Assembly: GCA_910577275.1 (NCBI GenBank)
Contig: CAJTMW010000005.1
Span: 123,620 to 187,619, forward strand
Origin: an uncultured Lachnospiraceae bacterium
GTDB lineage: Bacteria; Bacillota; Clostridia; Lachnospirales; Lachnospiraceae
Direction of reading: 5' to 3'
Length of the DNA stretch: 64,000 nt
Below the pieces are notes generated by a model. That model was not told where the DNA came from, did no database searches, and worked only from the letters and a program-made list of their open reading frames with translations. The translations under genes and the position numbers were made by a program. Below are positions 18,029 to 26,805 of this stretch, piece by piece; the stretch's first letter is position 1; the number at the start of each line of letters is the position of its first letter.

Positions 18029-19010
18029 GCTGTGGCTGTGCGCGTTTTTCCTGCTTACCGGCTGCGCGGGGACGAAAGGGGCGGAGGAAAAAAAGTCCAT
18101 CCGAATCGGCGTCAGCCTGTACCGGGGGGACGACACCTTTCTGAACAATATCCGGGGGGAGCTTGAACGGTGCGCCAAGGATTTTGAGCAGGAAAAGGGC
18201 GTGAAGGTAACTCTGGATATTCAGGACGCCAAGGGGAACCAGAATACGCAGAACGACCAGGTGGAGCGTTTCCTTGCGCTGGGATGCGATGTGCTTTGTA
18301 TCAATCCGGTGGACAGGACGGCGGCTTCCGTGCTCATTGACAAGGCGATGGCGGCGCAGACGCCGGTAATCTTCTTTAACCGCCAGCCGGTGGCGGAGGA
18401 TATGGACCGCTGGGACAGGATTTTCTATGTGGGGGCCGAGGCGAAGGCGTCCGCCGTTCTGCAGGGGAGCATTGTGGTGGACGGCTACAGGGAAAACCCG
18501 GAGAAGCTGGATTTGAACGGAGACGGCGTGGTGAGCTACGTGCTTCTGGAGGGAGAGAGCAGCCATCAGGATTCCCTGATTCGCACGGAATGGTCGGTTC
18601 AGACCTTAAAGGACGGGGGCGTTCCCATTGAAAAGCTTACAGGCGGGATTGCCAACTGGGAGAGAAGCCAGGCCTCCGCGCTGATGGAACAGTGGCTGGA
18701 AAAATATCCCGGAAGGATTGAGCTTGTGATTTGCAACAACGACGATATGGCGCTTGGAGCCATCGACGCAATGGAAAGAGCGGGAATGGAAGGCATTGCC
18801 GTTGTGGGTATCGACGGAACCACGCCGGGGCTTGCGGCGGTGGAGAGCGGAAAGCTCATGGGAACCGTGGCCATCGACAGGACCCAGTATGCGGGGGCGA
18901 TTCTGGCCATTGCGACGGGCGAGGCGCTTGGATGGGAGCCGGATGCAAAGCTGGAGTTTGAGGACGGGAAATATTATCAGTGCCCGTGGCAAATTGTTGT
19001 AAAAAAATGA
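17991..19010 (+). CDS. MglB-like sugar-binding lipoprotein (second copy)
   Basis: A 339-residue lipoprotein with lipobox LLTGC at about residues 21-25, then a galactose/glucose-binding-protein fold. It has the calcium-loop-like DLNGDGVVSYV, also present in MglB, and the ligand-side VICNNDDMALGAIDAM and VVGIDGTT. The ATG at 17991 is chosen because the signal sequence begins there; it is inside the 3' end of the preceding gene and preceded only by a weak GGGGG. It could be a second sensor partner or an alternative receptor for the MglAC importer. Confidence 0.8.
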   Translation: MRSMKKYCILLSELWLCAFFLLTGCAGTKGAEEKKSIRIGVSLYRGDDTFLNNIRGELERCAKDFEQEKGVKVTLDIQDAKGNQNTQNDQVERFLALGCDVLCINPVDRTAASVLIDKAMAAQTPVIFFNRQPVAEDMDRWDRIFYVGAEAKASAVLQGSIVVDGYRENPEKLDLNGDGVVSYVLLEGESSHQDSLIRTEWSVQTLKDGGVPIEKLTGGIANWERSQASALMEQWLEKYPGRIELVICNNDDMALGAIDAMERAGMEGIAVVGIDGTTPGLAAVESGKLMGTVAIDRTQYAGAILAIATGEALGWEPDAKLEFEDGKYYQCPWQIVVKK

Positions 19011-19160
19011 AAAATCAGGATAAAAATTGAAAAATTCGATAAGAAACGAAAAAAATCTTATAGAAAATGCCGGAAGAAATCAGTATAATGAGAGTGTCAG
19101 TGATACATATTGATTAAACTGACGCAGAAAACCATTTTTATCAAAAAGGGAGGAAAAAAC

Positions 19161-20345
19161 ATGAAACTCACAAAGAAAGTACTTGCTTTGTTACTGGCTT
19201 CCTGTCTGATGGTTGCTCTCACAGCCTGCGGCGGAGGCGACAAGACAGCCGCTACATCCAGCGCGGATGACGCAGCCACAACAACCGACGACGCGGCTCC
19301 GGCGGAAACAGAAACGGAAGATACCGCGGGCGACGAAGCTGCAGCACCGGCACTGGACGGCGAGGTTTCCGTATTCTATTACACCTACGGCGACACCTAT
19401 ATTTCCAGCGTACGTTCCGCTCTGGACGCGGCTCTGGAATCCAAGGGAATCGCTTACCAGGATTACGACAGTAACAACAGCCAGACAACACAGACCGAGC
19501 AGGTTACCACAGCAATTGCAAAGGGAACATCCCTTCTGGTTGTAAACCTTGTGGACAGCGGCTCCGACGATGCTGCTCAGAACATTATCGACCAGGCCAG
19601 CGCTCAGGGTATTCCGGTAATCTTCTTCAACCGTTCCGTAAGCGAAGAAGTTGTAAGCGGCTATGACAAATGCGTGTTCGTAGGAACCGATTATGAAATG
19701 GCAGGCCATATGCAGGGCGAAATGATTGGTAACTATCTGGTAGAGAATTACGACAAGCTTGACCTTAACGGCGACGGAACAATCTCCTATGTTATGTTCA
19801 AGGGCCAGGAAGGAAATGCAGAGGCAATTGCCCGTACACAGTTTGGCGTGGAAGATGCGGACGCAGTTCTGGAAGGAGCCGGAAAATCCAAACTCTCCTT
19901 CTATGACAGCAGCAACTCCAACCTGTACCTGGTTGACCAGGACGGCGCATGGTCCGCAGCGGCAGCCAACAACTATATGCAGACAATCCTTTCCCAGTAC
20001 AGCGAAGCCAACAACAATATGGTTGAGCTGGTAATCGCCAACAATGACGAAATGGCAATCGGCGCAGTAACCGCTCTGCAGAATGCAGGCTACAACTTGG
20101 AGGACGGCAGCGCTACCGTGATTCCCGTATTCGGCGTTGATGCTACAGACGCGGCAAAGGAAGCTATCGGCAAGGGAACAATGACAGGAACCATCAAGCA
20201 GGACGCTGAAGGTATGGCAAATACAATTGCACAGATTTCCGTTAACCTTACAGGCGGAGCTGACACCTTTGCAGATGTGGACGCAAATAACGTAGTAGGA
20301 ACATGGCGTGTAAATATTCCTTACGCTGCCTACACTGGTGAATGA
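19161..20345 (+). CDS. mglB: Galactose/methyl-galactoside-type ABC substrate-binding lipoprotein
   Basis: A 394-residue lipoprotein with lipobox LTAC, an acidic Thr/Ala-rich tether (residues about 25-75) and a MglB-like two-lobed domain (VFYYTYGDTYISSV, LVVNLVDSG, IPVIFFNRS, DLNGDGTISYV, VIANNDEMAIGAV, GVDATDAAKEAI). GGGAGG (19148-19153) precedes the ATG. The codon use is more biased than in neighbours, consistent with strong expression of a binding protein. A TATAAT at 19084-19089 suggests a dedicated promoter without an obvious -35, as expected for an activator-dependent promoter. An attenuator-like hairpin follows before mglA. Confidence 0.88.
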   Translation: MKLTKKVLALLLASCLMVALTACGGGDKTAATSSADDAATTTDDAAPAETETEDTAGDEAAAPALDGEVSVFYYTYGDTYISSVRSALDAALESKGIAYQDYDSNNSQTTQTEQVTTAIAKGTSLLVVNLVDSGSDDAAQNIIDQASAQGIPVIFFNRSVSEEVVSGYDKCVFVGTDYEMAGHMQGEMIGNYLVENYDKLDLNGDGTISYVMFKGQEGNAEAIARTQFGVEDADAVLEGAGKSKLSFYDSSNSNLYLVDQDGAWSAAAANNYMQTILSQYSEANNNMVELVIANNDEMAIGAVTALQNAGYNLEDGSATVIPVFGVDATDAAKEAIGKGTMTGTIKQDAEGMANTIAQISVNLTGGADTFADVDANNVVGTWRVNIPYAAYTGE

Positions 20346-20361
20346 TAAGTTTTAAACCATT

Positions 20362-20386
20362 GCAGCCGCACTTTTAGTGCGGTTGC
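20362..20386 (+). terminator. Attenuator hairpin between mglB-type and mglA-type genes
   Basis: A 10-bp stem with one G-U pair (GCAGCCGCAC / GTGCGGTTGC) and loop TTTTA lies 16 nt after the binding-protein stop, with a weak T-rich tail. Such hairpins commonly give higher binding-protein than ATPase/permease mRNA levels. Confidence 0.65.
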
Positions 20387-20506
20387 ATGTGTTTGTGCCA
20401 AAGGCGCACAGGAAGGGAGGCGCGCCGCATTCAGCGGAGCGGCCTTATGTAAAAAACTGATAAGGGGCTGTAAAGGCTCCTTATATAAAAGTCAGGGGGT
20501 GGCAAT

Positions 20507-22045
20507 TTGGAAAAACAGACGACAGCACCTGCCGGTAAGGCAGCAGGGGGCGATGTTCTTTTAAGGATGGAGGGAATCTGTAAGGAATTTCCCGGCGTCA
20601 AGGCGCTTGACAACGTATCCTTGACGGTAAAAGCGGGAACCGTCCATGCCCTAATGGGGGAGAACGGCGCCGGTAAATCCACTTTGATGAAATGCCTTTT
20701 CGGCGTCTACAACAAAGACAGCGGTCATATTTATCTGGAAGGCAGGGAGGTAAACTTCAAGACCTCCAAGGAGGCTCTGGAAAACGGAGTTGCCATGGTG
20801 CACCAGGAGCTCAACCAGGCGCTCAAGAGAAACGTAATGGACAATATGTGGCTGGGACGTTTCCCGAAGATATCCAGGTGGTGCCCGCTCACCAGCGAGA
20901 CAAAGATGTATACGGCGACGAAGGAAGTCTTTGACGAGCTGGATGTTCATGTGGACCCGAAGACGGTTATGAGCCGGATGCCGGTATCGCAAAGACAGAT
21001 GGTGGAGATTGCAAAAGCGGTTTCCTACAAGTCTAAGGTGATTGTTTTTGACGAGCCTACTTCGTCCCTCACAGAGGAGGAAGTGGAGCACCTGTTCCGA
21101 ATTATCAACATGCTTCGGAGCCGGGGATGCGGAATTATCTATATTTCTCATAAGATGGAAGAAATCCTGCGTATTTCCGATGAAGTAACGATTATGCGAG
21201 ACGGACAGTGGATTGCGACCCGTCCCGCGAAAGAGCTGACGATGAATGAAATTATCCGTCTGATGGTAGGACGTGAGCTTACCAACCGTTATCCTGAAAA
21301 GGACAACGTGATTGGAGAAACCCTTCTGGAGGTAAAAGGGCTGACGGCGGTATACTCCCACCTCAAGGATGTTTCCTTTGAGGCCAAACGGGGAGAAATT
21401 CTCGGCGTGGCGGGCCTTGACGGTTCCGGGAGGACGGAGCTTTTGGAAAATATATTCGGAATTGCAAAGCGTAAGGAGGGCGAAATATACTTACACGGCA
21501 AGCGGGTTCTCAACCGCAGCGCAAGGGAATCCCTGGCAAACAAGTTTGCCATGCTGACGGAGGAGAGGCGGGCCACAGGTATTTTTGCCATCCGGGATAT
21601 TCAGGCGAATACTACCATATCCAGCCTGAAACGGTACAAGGTGGGCCCTTTCCTGAGCGAAAAGAAGCTCAGCGAGTCAACAGACTGGGGAATTCAGGCC
21701 ATGAGAACCAAAACGCCGAGCCAGAAGACGCAGATTCGTTCCTTATCAGGAGGAAATCAGCAGAAGGTAATCCTGGCGAGATGGCTTTTGACAGAGCCGG
21801 AGGTTCTTCTTTTAGATGAGCCTACCAGAGGAATCGACGTAGGCGCCAAGTATGAGATTTATCAGTTGATTCTGAACCTGGCCAAGGAAGGAAAATCGGT
21901 TATCATGGTATCCTCGGAAATGCCGGAGCTTCTGGGCGTTTGCGACAGGATTCTGGTAATGTCCGGCGGACAGCTTGCCGGGGAAGTGGATGCCAAAGCA
22001 ACAACGCAGGAAGAAATTATGACGCTGGCTGCGAAGTATGCGTAG
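20507..22045 (+). CDS. mglA: CUT2-family sugar ABC transporter ATP-binding protein (MglA/RbsA type)
   Basis: A 512-residue double-ATPase protein. First half: [16 protein letters not shown]alker [10 protein letters not shown]-loop, [14 protein letters not shown] signature variant and [10 protein letters not shown]. Second half: degenerate P-loop [16 protein letters not shown], then [16 protein letters not shown] and [14 protein letters not shown]. It energises monosaccharide import with the 19161 and 22073 products. The TTG start at 20507 has GGGGGTGG about 5 nt upstream, and no ATG with a comparable site lies nearby. Confidence 0.92.
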   Translation: MEKQTTAPAGKAAGGDVLLRMEGICKEFPGVKALDNVSLTVKAGTVHALMGENGAGKSTLMKCLFGVYNKDSGHIYLEGREVNFKTSKEALENGVAMVHQELNQALKRNVMDNMWLGRFPKISRWCPLTSETKMYTATKEVFDELDVHVDPKTVMSRMPVSQRQMVEIAKAVSYKSKVIVFDEPTSSLTEEEVEHLFRIINMLRSRGCGIIYISHKMEEILRISDEVTIMRDGQWIATRPAKELTMNEIIRLMVGRELTNRYPEKDNVIGETLLEVKGLTAVYSHLKDVSFEAKRGEILGVAGLDGSGRTELLENIFGIAKRKEGEIYLHGKRVLNRSARESLANKFAMLTEERRATGIFAIRDIQANTTISSLKRYKVGPFLSEKKLSESTDWGIQAMRTKTPSQKTQIRSLSGGNQQKVILARWLLTEPEVLLLDEPTRGIDVGAKYEIYQLILNLAKEGKSVIMVSSEMPELLGVCDRILVMSGGQLAGEVDAKATTQEEIMTLAAKYA

Positions 22046-22072
22046 TAAAAGAATCAAAGGAGGTATTTGACA

Positions 22073-23134
22073 GTGGCTGATGTAAAAGCAAAGACGAAGG
22101 CCCAGTCCTTTGCGGAGCTTTCGTCCAAGGATAAAAGAAAGAAAATCGGAGATATTCTCCTCAATAACGCCATGTATATCATTATTATACTGGCGGTGGT
22201 TTACATATCAATCAAAGTGCCCGCATTTTTGGGACTGTCGTCAATCGTCAATGTAATTTCGCTGACGGCGGCCAAGCTTCCCATTGCCCTGGGGATTGGC
22301 GGCTGTATCGTGCTGACGGGAACCGATATTTCCGCCGGACGTGTGGTGGGACTTGCGGCCTGTATTTCCGCTTCCCTTCTGACCACAACCTTTAAGGTAT
22401 TCCCGGATATGACCAGCGCGCCGCCGATTTTTGTAGTGCTCTTAATCGTTCTGGCGGTAGGGGCGGTGGTAGGCTTTGTCAACGGATTCAGCGTGGCAAA
22501 ATTCAAGCTGCATCCCTTTATCGTGACGCTTTCCACCCAGCTTATTGTTTACGGAGTTATCCTGATGTACCTGAAAAACGGTACCAACAACGGACAGACC
22601 CTGAGCGGGCTTTCCGAGGGATATCGTTCGCTGGTTACGGGAACCCTGATTAAAATCGGAAACGTGGCTGTGCCCATGTATGTCCTGTACGCCGTGATTC
22701 TGACCGTCATCATGTGGATAATCTGGAACAAGACCACCTTTGGAAAAAATATGTTTGCCGTGGGCTCTAACGAAGAAGCGGCCAACGTATCGGGAGTTAA
22801 CGTGTCCCGCACCATTATCATGGTGTTCATGCTGGCGGGCGTGATGTATTCCATCACAGGATTTTTGGACAGCGCCCGTATTGCTTCCGCCAATGCCAGT
22901 ACCGGATGGAACTACGAGTGCGATGCGATTGCGGCCTGCGTAATCGGCGGCGTATCTTTTGTCGGCGGTATCGGACGAATCAGCGGAATTGTGGTAGGCG
23001 TGCTTTTGCTTCAGATTATTTTTGCCGGATTGAATTTCCTTTCGGTAGACGCAAACATGCTGTATATCATCAAAGGTCTGATTATCTTAATTGCCTGCGC
23101 AATTGATATGAGAAAATATCTGGTAAGGAAGTAA
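22073..23134 (+). CDS. mglC: CUT2-family sugar ABC transporter permease (MglC type)
   Basis: A 353-residue permease with about eight to ten membrane helices. The family motif GTDISAGRVVGLAACISASL lies near residue 80 and GGVSFVGGIGRISG near residue 300. The GTG at 22073 is preferred because AGGAGG (22058-22063) is 9 nt upstream; a TTG at 22067 is only 3 nt from it. It completes the MglBAC importer. The next gene follows 81 nt downstream. Confidence 0.9.
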   Translation: MADVKAKTKAQSFAELSSKDKRKKIGDILLNNAMYIIIILAVVYISIKVPAFLGLSSIVNVISLTAAKLPIALGIGGCIVLTGTDISAGRVVGLAACISASLLTTTFKVFPDMTSAPPIFVVLLIVLAVGAVVGFVNGFSVAKFKLHPFIVTLSTQLIVYGVILMYLKNGTNNGQTLSGLSEGYRSLVTGTLIKIGNVAVPMYVLYAVILTVIMWIIWNKTTFGKNMFAVGSNEEAANVSGVNVSRTIIMVFMLAGVMYSITGFLDSARIASANASTGWNYECDAIAACVIGGVSFVGGIGRISGIVVGVLLLQIIFAGLNFLSVDANMLYIIKGLIILIACAIDMRKYLVRK

Positions 23135-23215
23135 AAGAAAAGCTCCAAAGCAGTTGGCACGGGCGGAGTCTGCCGCCGGAAGCCGGTTTGGAAAAGAAGG
23201 AGAGGAATACAGGCT

Positions 23216-23563
23216 ATGGAGGAATCGGAGAGAAAACTGCGGGGACTTTACGACCGTGTGAACATATCCGTAAGTAACTTAAATATTATCATCATAGTTC
23301 TGAGTATTCTGCTGGTGCTGTGTATGGCTATCGGCATTGCCAACCGGGGATATCAGGTGAGCTTTGATTCTCTGGGCGGTACCGCCGTGGAAAGCCAGAA
23401 GCAAATGTACGGGGAAGCATTGCAGGCGCCGGAGCCTCCGACCCGGGAAGGGTATGTTTTTGACGGATGGTACAGAGACATGAACCTCACCATTCCGTGG
23501 AACGAGGAGGAAGACGTCATTACGGAACCGGTTACATTGTATGCCGGCTGGAGAGAGCCGTAA
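23216..23563 (+). CDS. Single-pass membrane microprotein with InlB B-repeat (Listeria-Bacteroides repeat)
   Basis: A 115-residue protein with a hydrophobic helix at about residues 22-44 (NIIIIVLSILLVLCMAIGIA) followed by one InlB-type beta-grasp repeat: VSFDSLGGTAVESQ, EPPTREGYVFDGWYRDM, TLYAGW. The repeat would sit outside the membrane. These repeats usually occur in large surface proteins as several copies. A single one tethered at the end of a sugar importer operon is unusual. GAAGGAGAGG precedes the ATG. Function is unknown; possibilities are an accessory of the MglAC permease or of the receptors. Confidence 0.75.
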   Translation: MEESERKLRGLYDRVNISVSNLNIIIIVLSILLVLCMAIGIANRGYQVSFDSLGGTAVESQKQMYGEALQAPEPPTREGYVFDGWYRDMNLTIPWNEEEDVITEPVTLYAGWREP

Positions 23564-23641
23564 GCATTGTTGTAAGCATTAGCAAATGAAAATTATAAAA
23601 ATGCAATTTGGGGAGTGCCTGGAAACAGACAATCACAAACA

Positions 23642-23678
23642 GGGGGCGGTCGTGACGCATGGAAGTCACACCGCCCCC
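23642..23678. terminator. Strong hairpin between convergent genes
   Basis: GGGGGCGGT-C-GTGAC pairs with GTCAC-ACCGCCCCC across an 8-nt loop, with one bulged base. It is followed by TGAGTTTT and lies between the convergent microprotein gene and the HxlR gene, where it can end both transcripts. Confidence 0.7.
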
Positions 23679-23709
23679 TGAGTTTTGGGCTCCCCTGACA
23701 AAAGACGGG

Positions 23710-24027
23710 TTATAATTTTTGTTTGTATTCGGTCCCCCACTTTACCATGGCGTCCAGGACCGGTTTCAGGCTGCAGCCTGTTTCGGTGAGAGTGTATTCC
23801 ACGTGGGGAGGCACTTCCGGGAAAACCTTCCGGGTAAGCAGGCCGCTTTCCTCCATGGAACGCAAATTTGCGGTTAAAACCTTCTGGGAGATATTCCCCA
23901 CGGACTTTTTCAGTTCTCCGAACCGCTTTGTGCCTTCCAGCAAATCGCGGATAATTAAAACCTTCCAGCGGTCGCTGATGAGCATCAGGGTAGTTTCCAC
24001 CGGACATGCCGGTAAATTTTTTTCCAT
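23710..24027 (-). CDS. HxlR-family winged-helix transcriptional regulator
   Basis: A 105-residue MarR/HxlR-type regulator. The N-terminal Cys8 (LPACPVETTL) is the conserved position used for redox or electrophile sensing in HxlR proteins such as HypR. The helix-turn-helix spans about residues 30-60 (FGELKKSVGNISQKVLTANLR) and the wing follows (VFPEVPPHVEYTLTETG). GGAGG precedes the ATG. It is divergent from the NAD(P)-binding oxidoreductase at 24183 with a 155-nt shared intergenic region, a layout typical for HxlR regulators that control the adjacent reductase under electrophile or disulfide stress. Confidence 0.88.
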   Translation of the reverse strand: MEKNLPACPVETTLMLISDRWKVLIIRDLLEGTKRFGELKKSVGNISQKVLTANLRSMEESGLLTRKVFPEVPPHVEYTLTETGCSLKPVLDAMVKWGTEYKQKL

Positions 24028-24182
24028 AAAAAACCTCCAGATTTCACAATTGTTTCTTTTTGGTAACTATGGCACAATAAAGTGCTTACTTTACGTTTCG
24101 GCGCTACAGATATATTATAATCCTGCAAGCGGAAAAAGCAAGCCGCAGCAAAATCAAAAAAGAAAACAGGAGGAATAAAGGT

Positions 24183-24812
24183 ATGAAAATCGCAGTTGTT
24201 TGTGCAAATGGTAAAGAAGGCAGGCTGATTGTTGAGGAGGCTGTTGCAAGAGGGGCTGACGTTACCGCCGTTGTGCGCGGAGAAAACCGGTCGGCTGCCG
24301 AAAAGGTTATAAGGAAAGACCTGTTTGACCTGACAGCAGGGGATTTGGAGGGCTTTGATGTTGTGATTGACGCTTTCGGCGCATGGACGCCGGAAACTCT
24401 GCCCCAGCATGGCACGTCGCTGAAACACCTTTGCAATCTTTTAAGCGGCAGGGAAACAAGGCTTCTGGTGGTGGGCGGCGCCGGCAGTCTGTATGTAAAT
24501 CCCGGGCATACAATGCAGGTAATGGACGGGGCGGATTTCCCGGAGATATTCAAACCGCTGGCTTCCAGTATGGGAAAGGCTCTTGACGAGCTTCGCACCA
24601 GAACAGACGTAAAGTGGACATATTTAAGTCCTGCCGGAGATTTTCAGGCGGACGGAGAAAGAACCGGGAAATATATCCTGGGCGGCGAGGAACTGACGCT
24701 GAACGCTAAGGGAGAAAGCGTAATCAGCTACGCCGACTATGCGATTGCCATGGTGGACGAGGCGCTGAATGGAAATCATATTCAGCAGAGAATATCCGTT
24801 GTGGTTAAGTAA
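24183..24812 (+). CDS. NAD(P)-binding atypical SDR / NmrA-like oxidoreductase
   Basis: A 209-residue Rossmann-fold protein. It opens with MKIAVVCANGKEGRLIVEEA, where the glycine-rich loop reads ANGKEG in place of the common GATGxxG. It has VVIDAFGAW, LLVVGGAGSLY and a final ISYADYAIAMVDEAL, as in YhfK/YwnB-like proteins. It probably binds NADP(H) and reduces a small reactive compound, or acts as a redox sensor. It is divergently transcribed from the HxlR regulator, its likely controller. GGAGG precedes the ATG. Confidence 0.8.
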   Translation: MKIAVVCANGKEGRLIVEEAVARGADVTAVVRGENRSAAEKVIRKDLFDLTAGDLEGFDVVIDAFGAWTPETLPQHGTSLKHLCNLLSGRETRLLVVGGAGSLYVNPGHTMQVMDGADFPEIFKPLASSMGKALDELRTRTDVKWTYLSPAGDFQADGERTGKYILGGEELTLNAKGESVISYADYAIAMVDEALNGNHIQQRISVVVK

Positions 24813-24837
24813 CCCCGTTAGATAATCAGTAAAACAG

Positions 24838-24869
24838 GAAGTCCTCCGCTGCCAGAGGCGGAGGGCTTC
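24838..24869 (+). terminator. Hairpin between the oxidoreductase and macrodomain genes
   Basis: A 12-bp stem GAAGTCCTCCGC / GCGGAGGGCTTC with one mismatch and an 8-nt loop. It has no clear T-run and lies 4 nt before the macrodomain ribosome-binding site, so it may act as attenuator or affect translation. Confidence 0.5.
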
Positions 24870-24883
24870 TACAGGAGGATATT

Positions 24884-25657
24884 ATGACACAGCCGGAAAG
24901 AATTGACTTTTTGATAAACTATCTGTTAAACGAAAAGGATGAATTAAAATCAATAAACATTCCACCGGAGGATGCGGAGAAAAAACGCCTGCTGCGTTCT
25001 CTCATGAATATCCGCCCGCCAAGAACGGTTTCGGAGGAGTTTCTGGAAGTGCAGGATGCATATTTGCAGGAGGAGCTGAAAGGAAAAGGCGTTGTCAGCG
25101 TATCAGACCTTTCGCCCGTGCAACCGGGAATTTACCTGTGGCAGGGCGATATTACCCGTCTGTCCGCGGACGCGATTGTCAATGCGGCGAACAGCGCCAT
25201 GCTTGGCTGCTTTGTCCCCTGTCACGGCTGTATCGACAATGCAATTCATTCCGCCGCCGGCGTGGAGCTTCGTCTGGAATGCGCTCGCATTATGGAAAAG
25301 CAGAAGGCGGAGGAGCCTGCGGGAAGGGCAAAAATTACAAAGGCCTATAATCTTCCCTGCCGCTATGTGCTTCACACCGTGGGCCCGATTATTTACAGTG
25401 AAGTCACACAGAAGGATTGCAGGCTGCTGTCTGACTGTTACCGCTCCTGTCTGGAGCTTGCAGATAAACAACGGCTGAAAAGTATTGCTTTTTGCTGTAT
25501 TTCCACAGGAGAATTTCATTTTCCAAATAGAGAGGCCGCTGAAATTGCAATTCAGACGGTCAGGGAATTTCAGGAGGAACATGAAAGCTGCCCGGAAGTG
25601 GTATTTAATGTGTTCAAGGACCAAGATTATGAAATCTACAGACGGTTGCTGGAATAA
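24884..25657 (+). CDS. Zinc-dependent macrodomain protein-ADP-ribose hydrolase
   Basis: A 257-residue protein with a helical N-terminal extension and a macrodomain from about residue 75. The ADP-ribose loop is GDITRLSADAIVNAANSAM. The zinc-macro motif LGCFVPCHGCIDNAIH follows, with Cys/His ligands, and the second loop is CISTGEFHFPN. Enzymes of this class remove ADP-ribose added by the SirTM sirtuin, and the SirTM gene follows 34 nt downstream, so the two form a writer/eraser pair. GGAGG precedes the ATG. Confidence 0.9.
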   Translation: MTQPERIDFLINYLLNEKDELKSINIPPEDAEKKRLLRSLMNIRPPRTVSEEFLEVQDAYLQEELKGKGVVSVSDLSPVQPGIYLWQGDITRLSADAIVNAANSAMLGCFVPCHGCIDNAIHSAAGVELRLECARIMEKQKAEEPAGRAKITKAYNLPCRYVLHTVGPIIYSEVTQKDCRLLSDCYRSCLELADKQRLKSIAFCCISTGEFHFPNREAAEIAIQTVREFQEEHESCPEVVFNVFKDQDYEIYRRLLE

Positions 25658-25691
25658 GAGTATCTGCCGGCAAGAGGGAAAGGAGACAGAC

Positions 25692-26582
25692 ATGGAAAAA
25701 AGGGCAATGGAAAAGGCGGAGCGGTTAAGACAAGAACTGGAGAGAGCCGATGCAGTCGTTATCGGCGCGGGGGCGGGGCTTTCCGCCGCGGCGGGCTTTA
25801 CTTACACGGGAGAGCGTTTCTGCCGGTATTTTCAGGATTTTATTGACAAATACGGTTTCAGGGATATGTATTCCGGCGGTTTCTATCCCTTTGAATCCCT
25901 GGAGGAGCATTGGGCGTACTGGTCGAGGTATATTTATATCAACCGGTATATGGACGCCCCAAAGCCAGTTTACCATAAACTGTACGACCTTGTGAAAGAC
26001 AAAGATTATTTCGTGCTGACAACGAATGTAGACCATTGTTTCCCAAAGGCCGGATTTGATAAACACCGGCTTTTCTACACACAGGGGGATTACGGGCTGT
26101 TCCAGTGTTCGGAGCCATGCCACAAAAGCACCTATGACAATGAGGAGGCTGTCAGGAGGATGATGGAGGCACAGGGCTATGTGCTTTCAGAAGACAGTAC
26201 GCCCCATGTGCCGGAGGGAACCGCGCTGAGAATGGAAATCCCAAATGAGCTGATTCCGTACTGTCCAGTCTGCCATAAGCCGATGACAATGAATCTTCGG
26301 GCTGACAGTACTTTTGTGGAAGATGAGGGCTGGCATAAGGCGGCGGAGAGATACGGGAAATTTCTGGAGCGGTACAGGAGCGGGAATATATTGTTTTTGG
26401 AGCTTGGAGTGGGATATAACACCCCGGGGATTATCAAGTATCCTTTTTGGCGGATGACAGATTGTAATCCAAAAGCAGCCTATGTCTGTGTCAATTTAGG
26501 GGAAACCTGCGCACCAAGAGAAATCAGAGACCGCTCCATCTGTATCAATGCAGATATTGGGAAGGTACTAGAACAATTATAA
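25692..26582 (+). CDS. Class M sirtuin (SirTM), protein ADP-ribosyltransferase
   Basis: A 296-residue sirtuin. It has the NAD motif VVIGAGAGLSAAAGF (GAGAG at 25-29), TTNVDH at 110-115 and YTQGDYG, where Gln131 stands where classical sirtuins have the catalytic His. This substitution marks SirTM enzymes, which ADP-ribosylate proteins instead of deacylating them. Zinc cysteines are C139/C143 and the later CPVCH. ATG 25692 has AAGGAGA upstream. In the described systems SirTM modifies a lipoylated GcvH-L carrier encoded nearby with LplA2; neither gene is present here, so the target must be encoded elsewhere or differ. Confidence 0.9.
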   Translation: MEKRAMEKAERLRQELERADAVVIGAGAGLSAAAGFTYTGERFCRYFQDFIDKYGFRDMYSGGFYPFESLEEHWAYWSRYIYINRYMDAPKPVYHKLYDLVKDKDYFVLTTNVDHCFPKAGFDKHRLFYTQGDYGLFQCSEPCHKSTYDNEEAVRRMMEAQGYVLSEDSTPHVPEGTALRMEIPNELIPYCPVCHKPMTMNLRADSTFVEDEGWHKAAERYGKFLERYRSGNILFLELGVGYNTPGIIKYPFWRMTDCNPKAAYVCVNLGETCAPREIRDRSICINADIGKVLEQL

Positions 26583-26700
26583 GACAATAGAGCCAGTTAT
26601 TTTGTTCATTTGTAGGCTTGATGAAAATATCAGGTCAAATTGGGTCATTTGATTGACACGATTGCTCCGATTTCCCGTTTCACTTTTGCATTACATAAAA

Positions 26701-26762
26701 TTGTGTAAATACACAAAAAATAGGAATAACATCTTGAAAGAGGATTCTGTTTATAGTAGAAT
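26701..26762 (+). promoter_or_regulatory. Promoter plus upstream dyad for the AAA/DUF4143 gene
   Basis: TTGAAA (26734-26739) and TAGAAT (26757-26762) are 17 nt apart. A perfect 6-bp inverted repeat TTGTGT-AAAT-ACACAA (26701-26716) flanked by A-tracts lies 17 nt upstream of the -35 and could be an operator. The stretch 26583-26700 shows nothing else recognisable. Confidence 0.6.
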
Positions 26763-26805
26763 GAGGTTACTTGTATGTATTTGCACAAAAATAAGGAGTG
26801 GAAGG

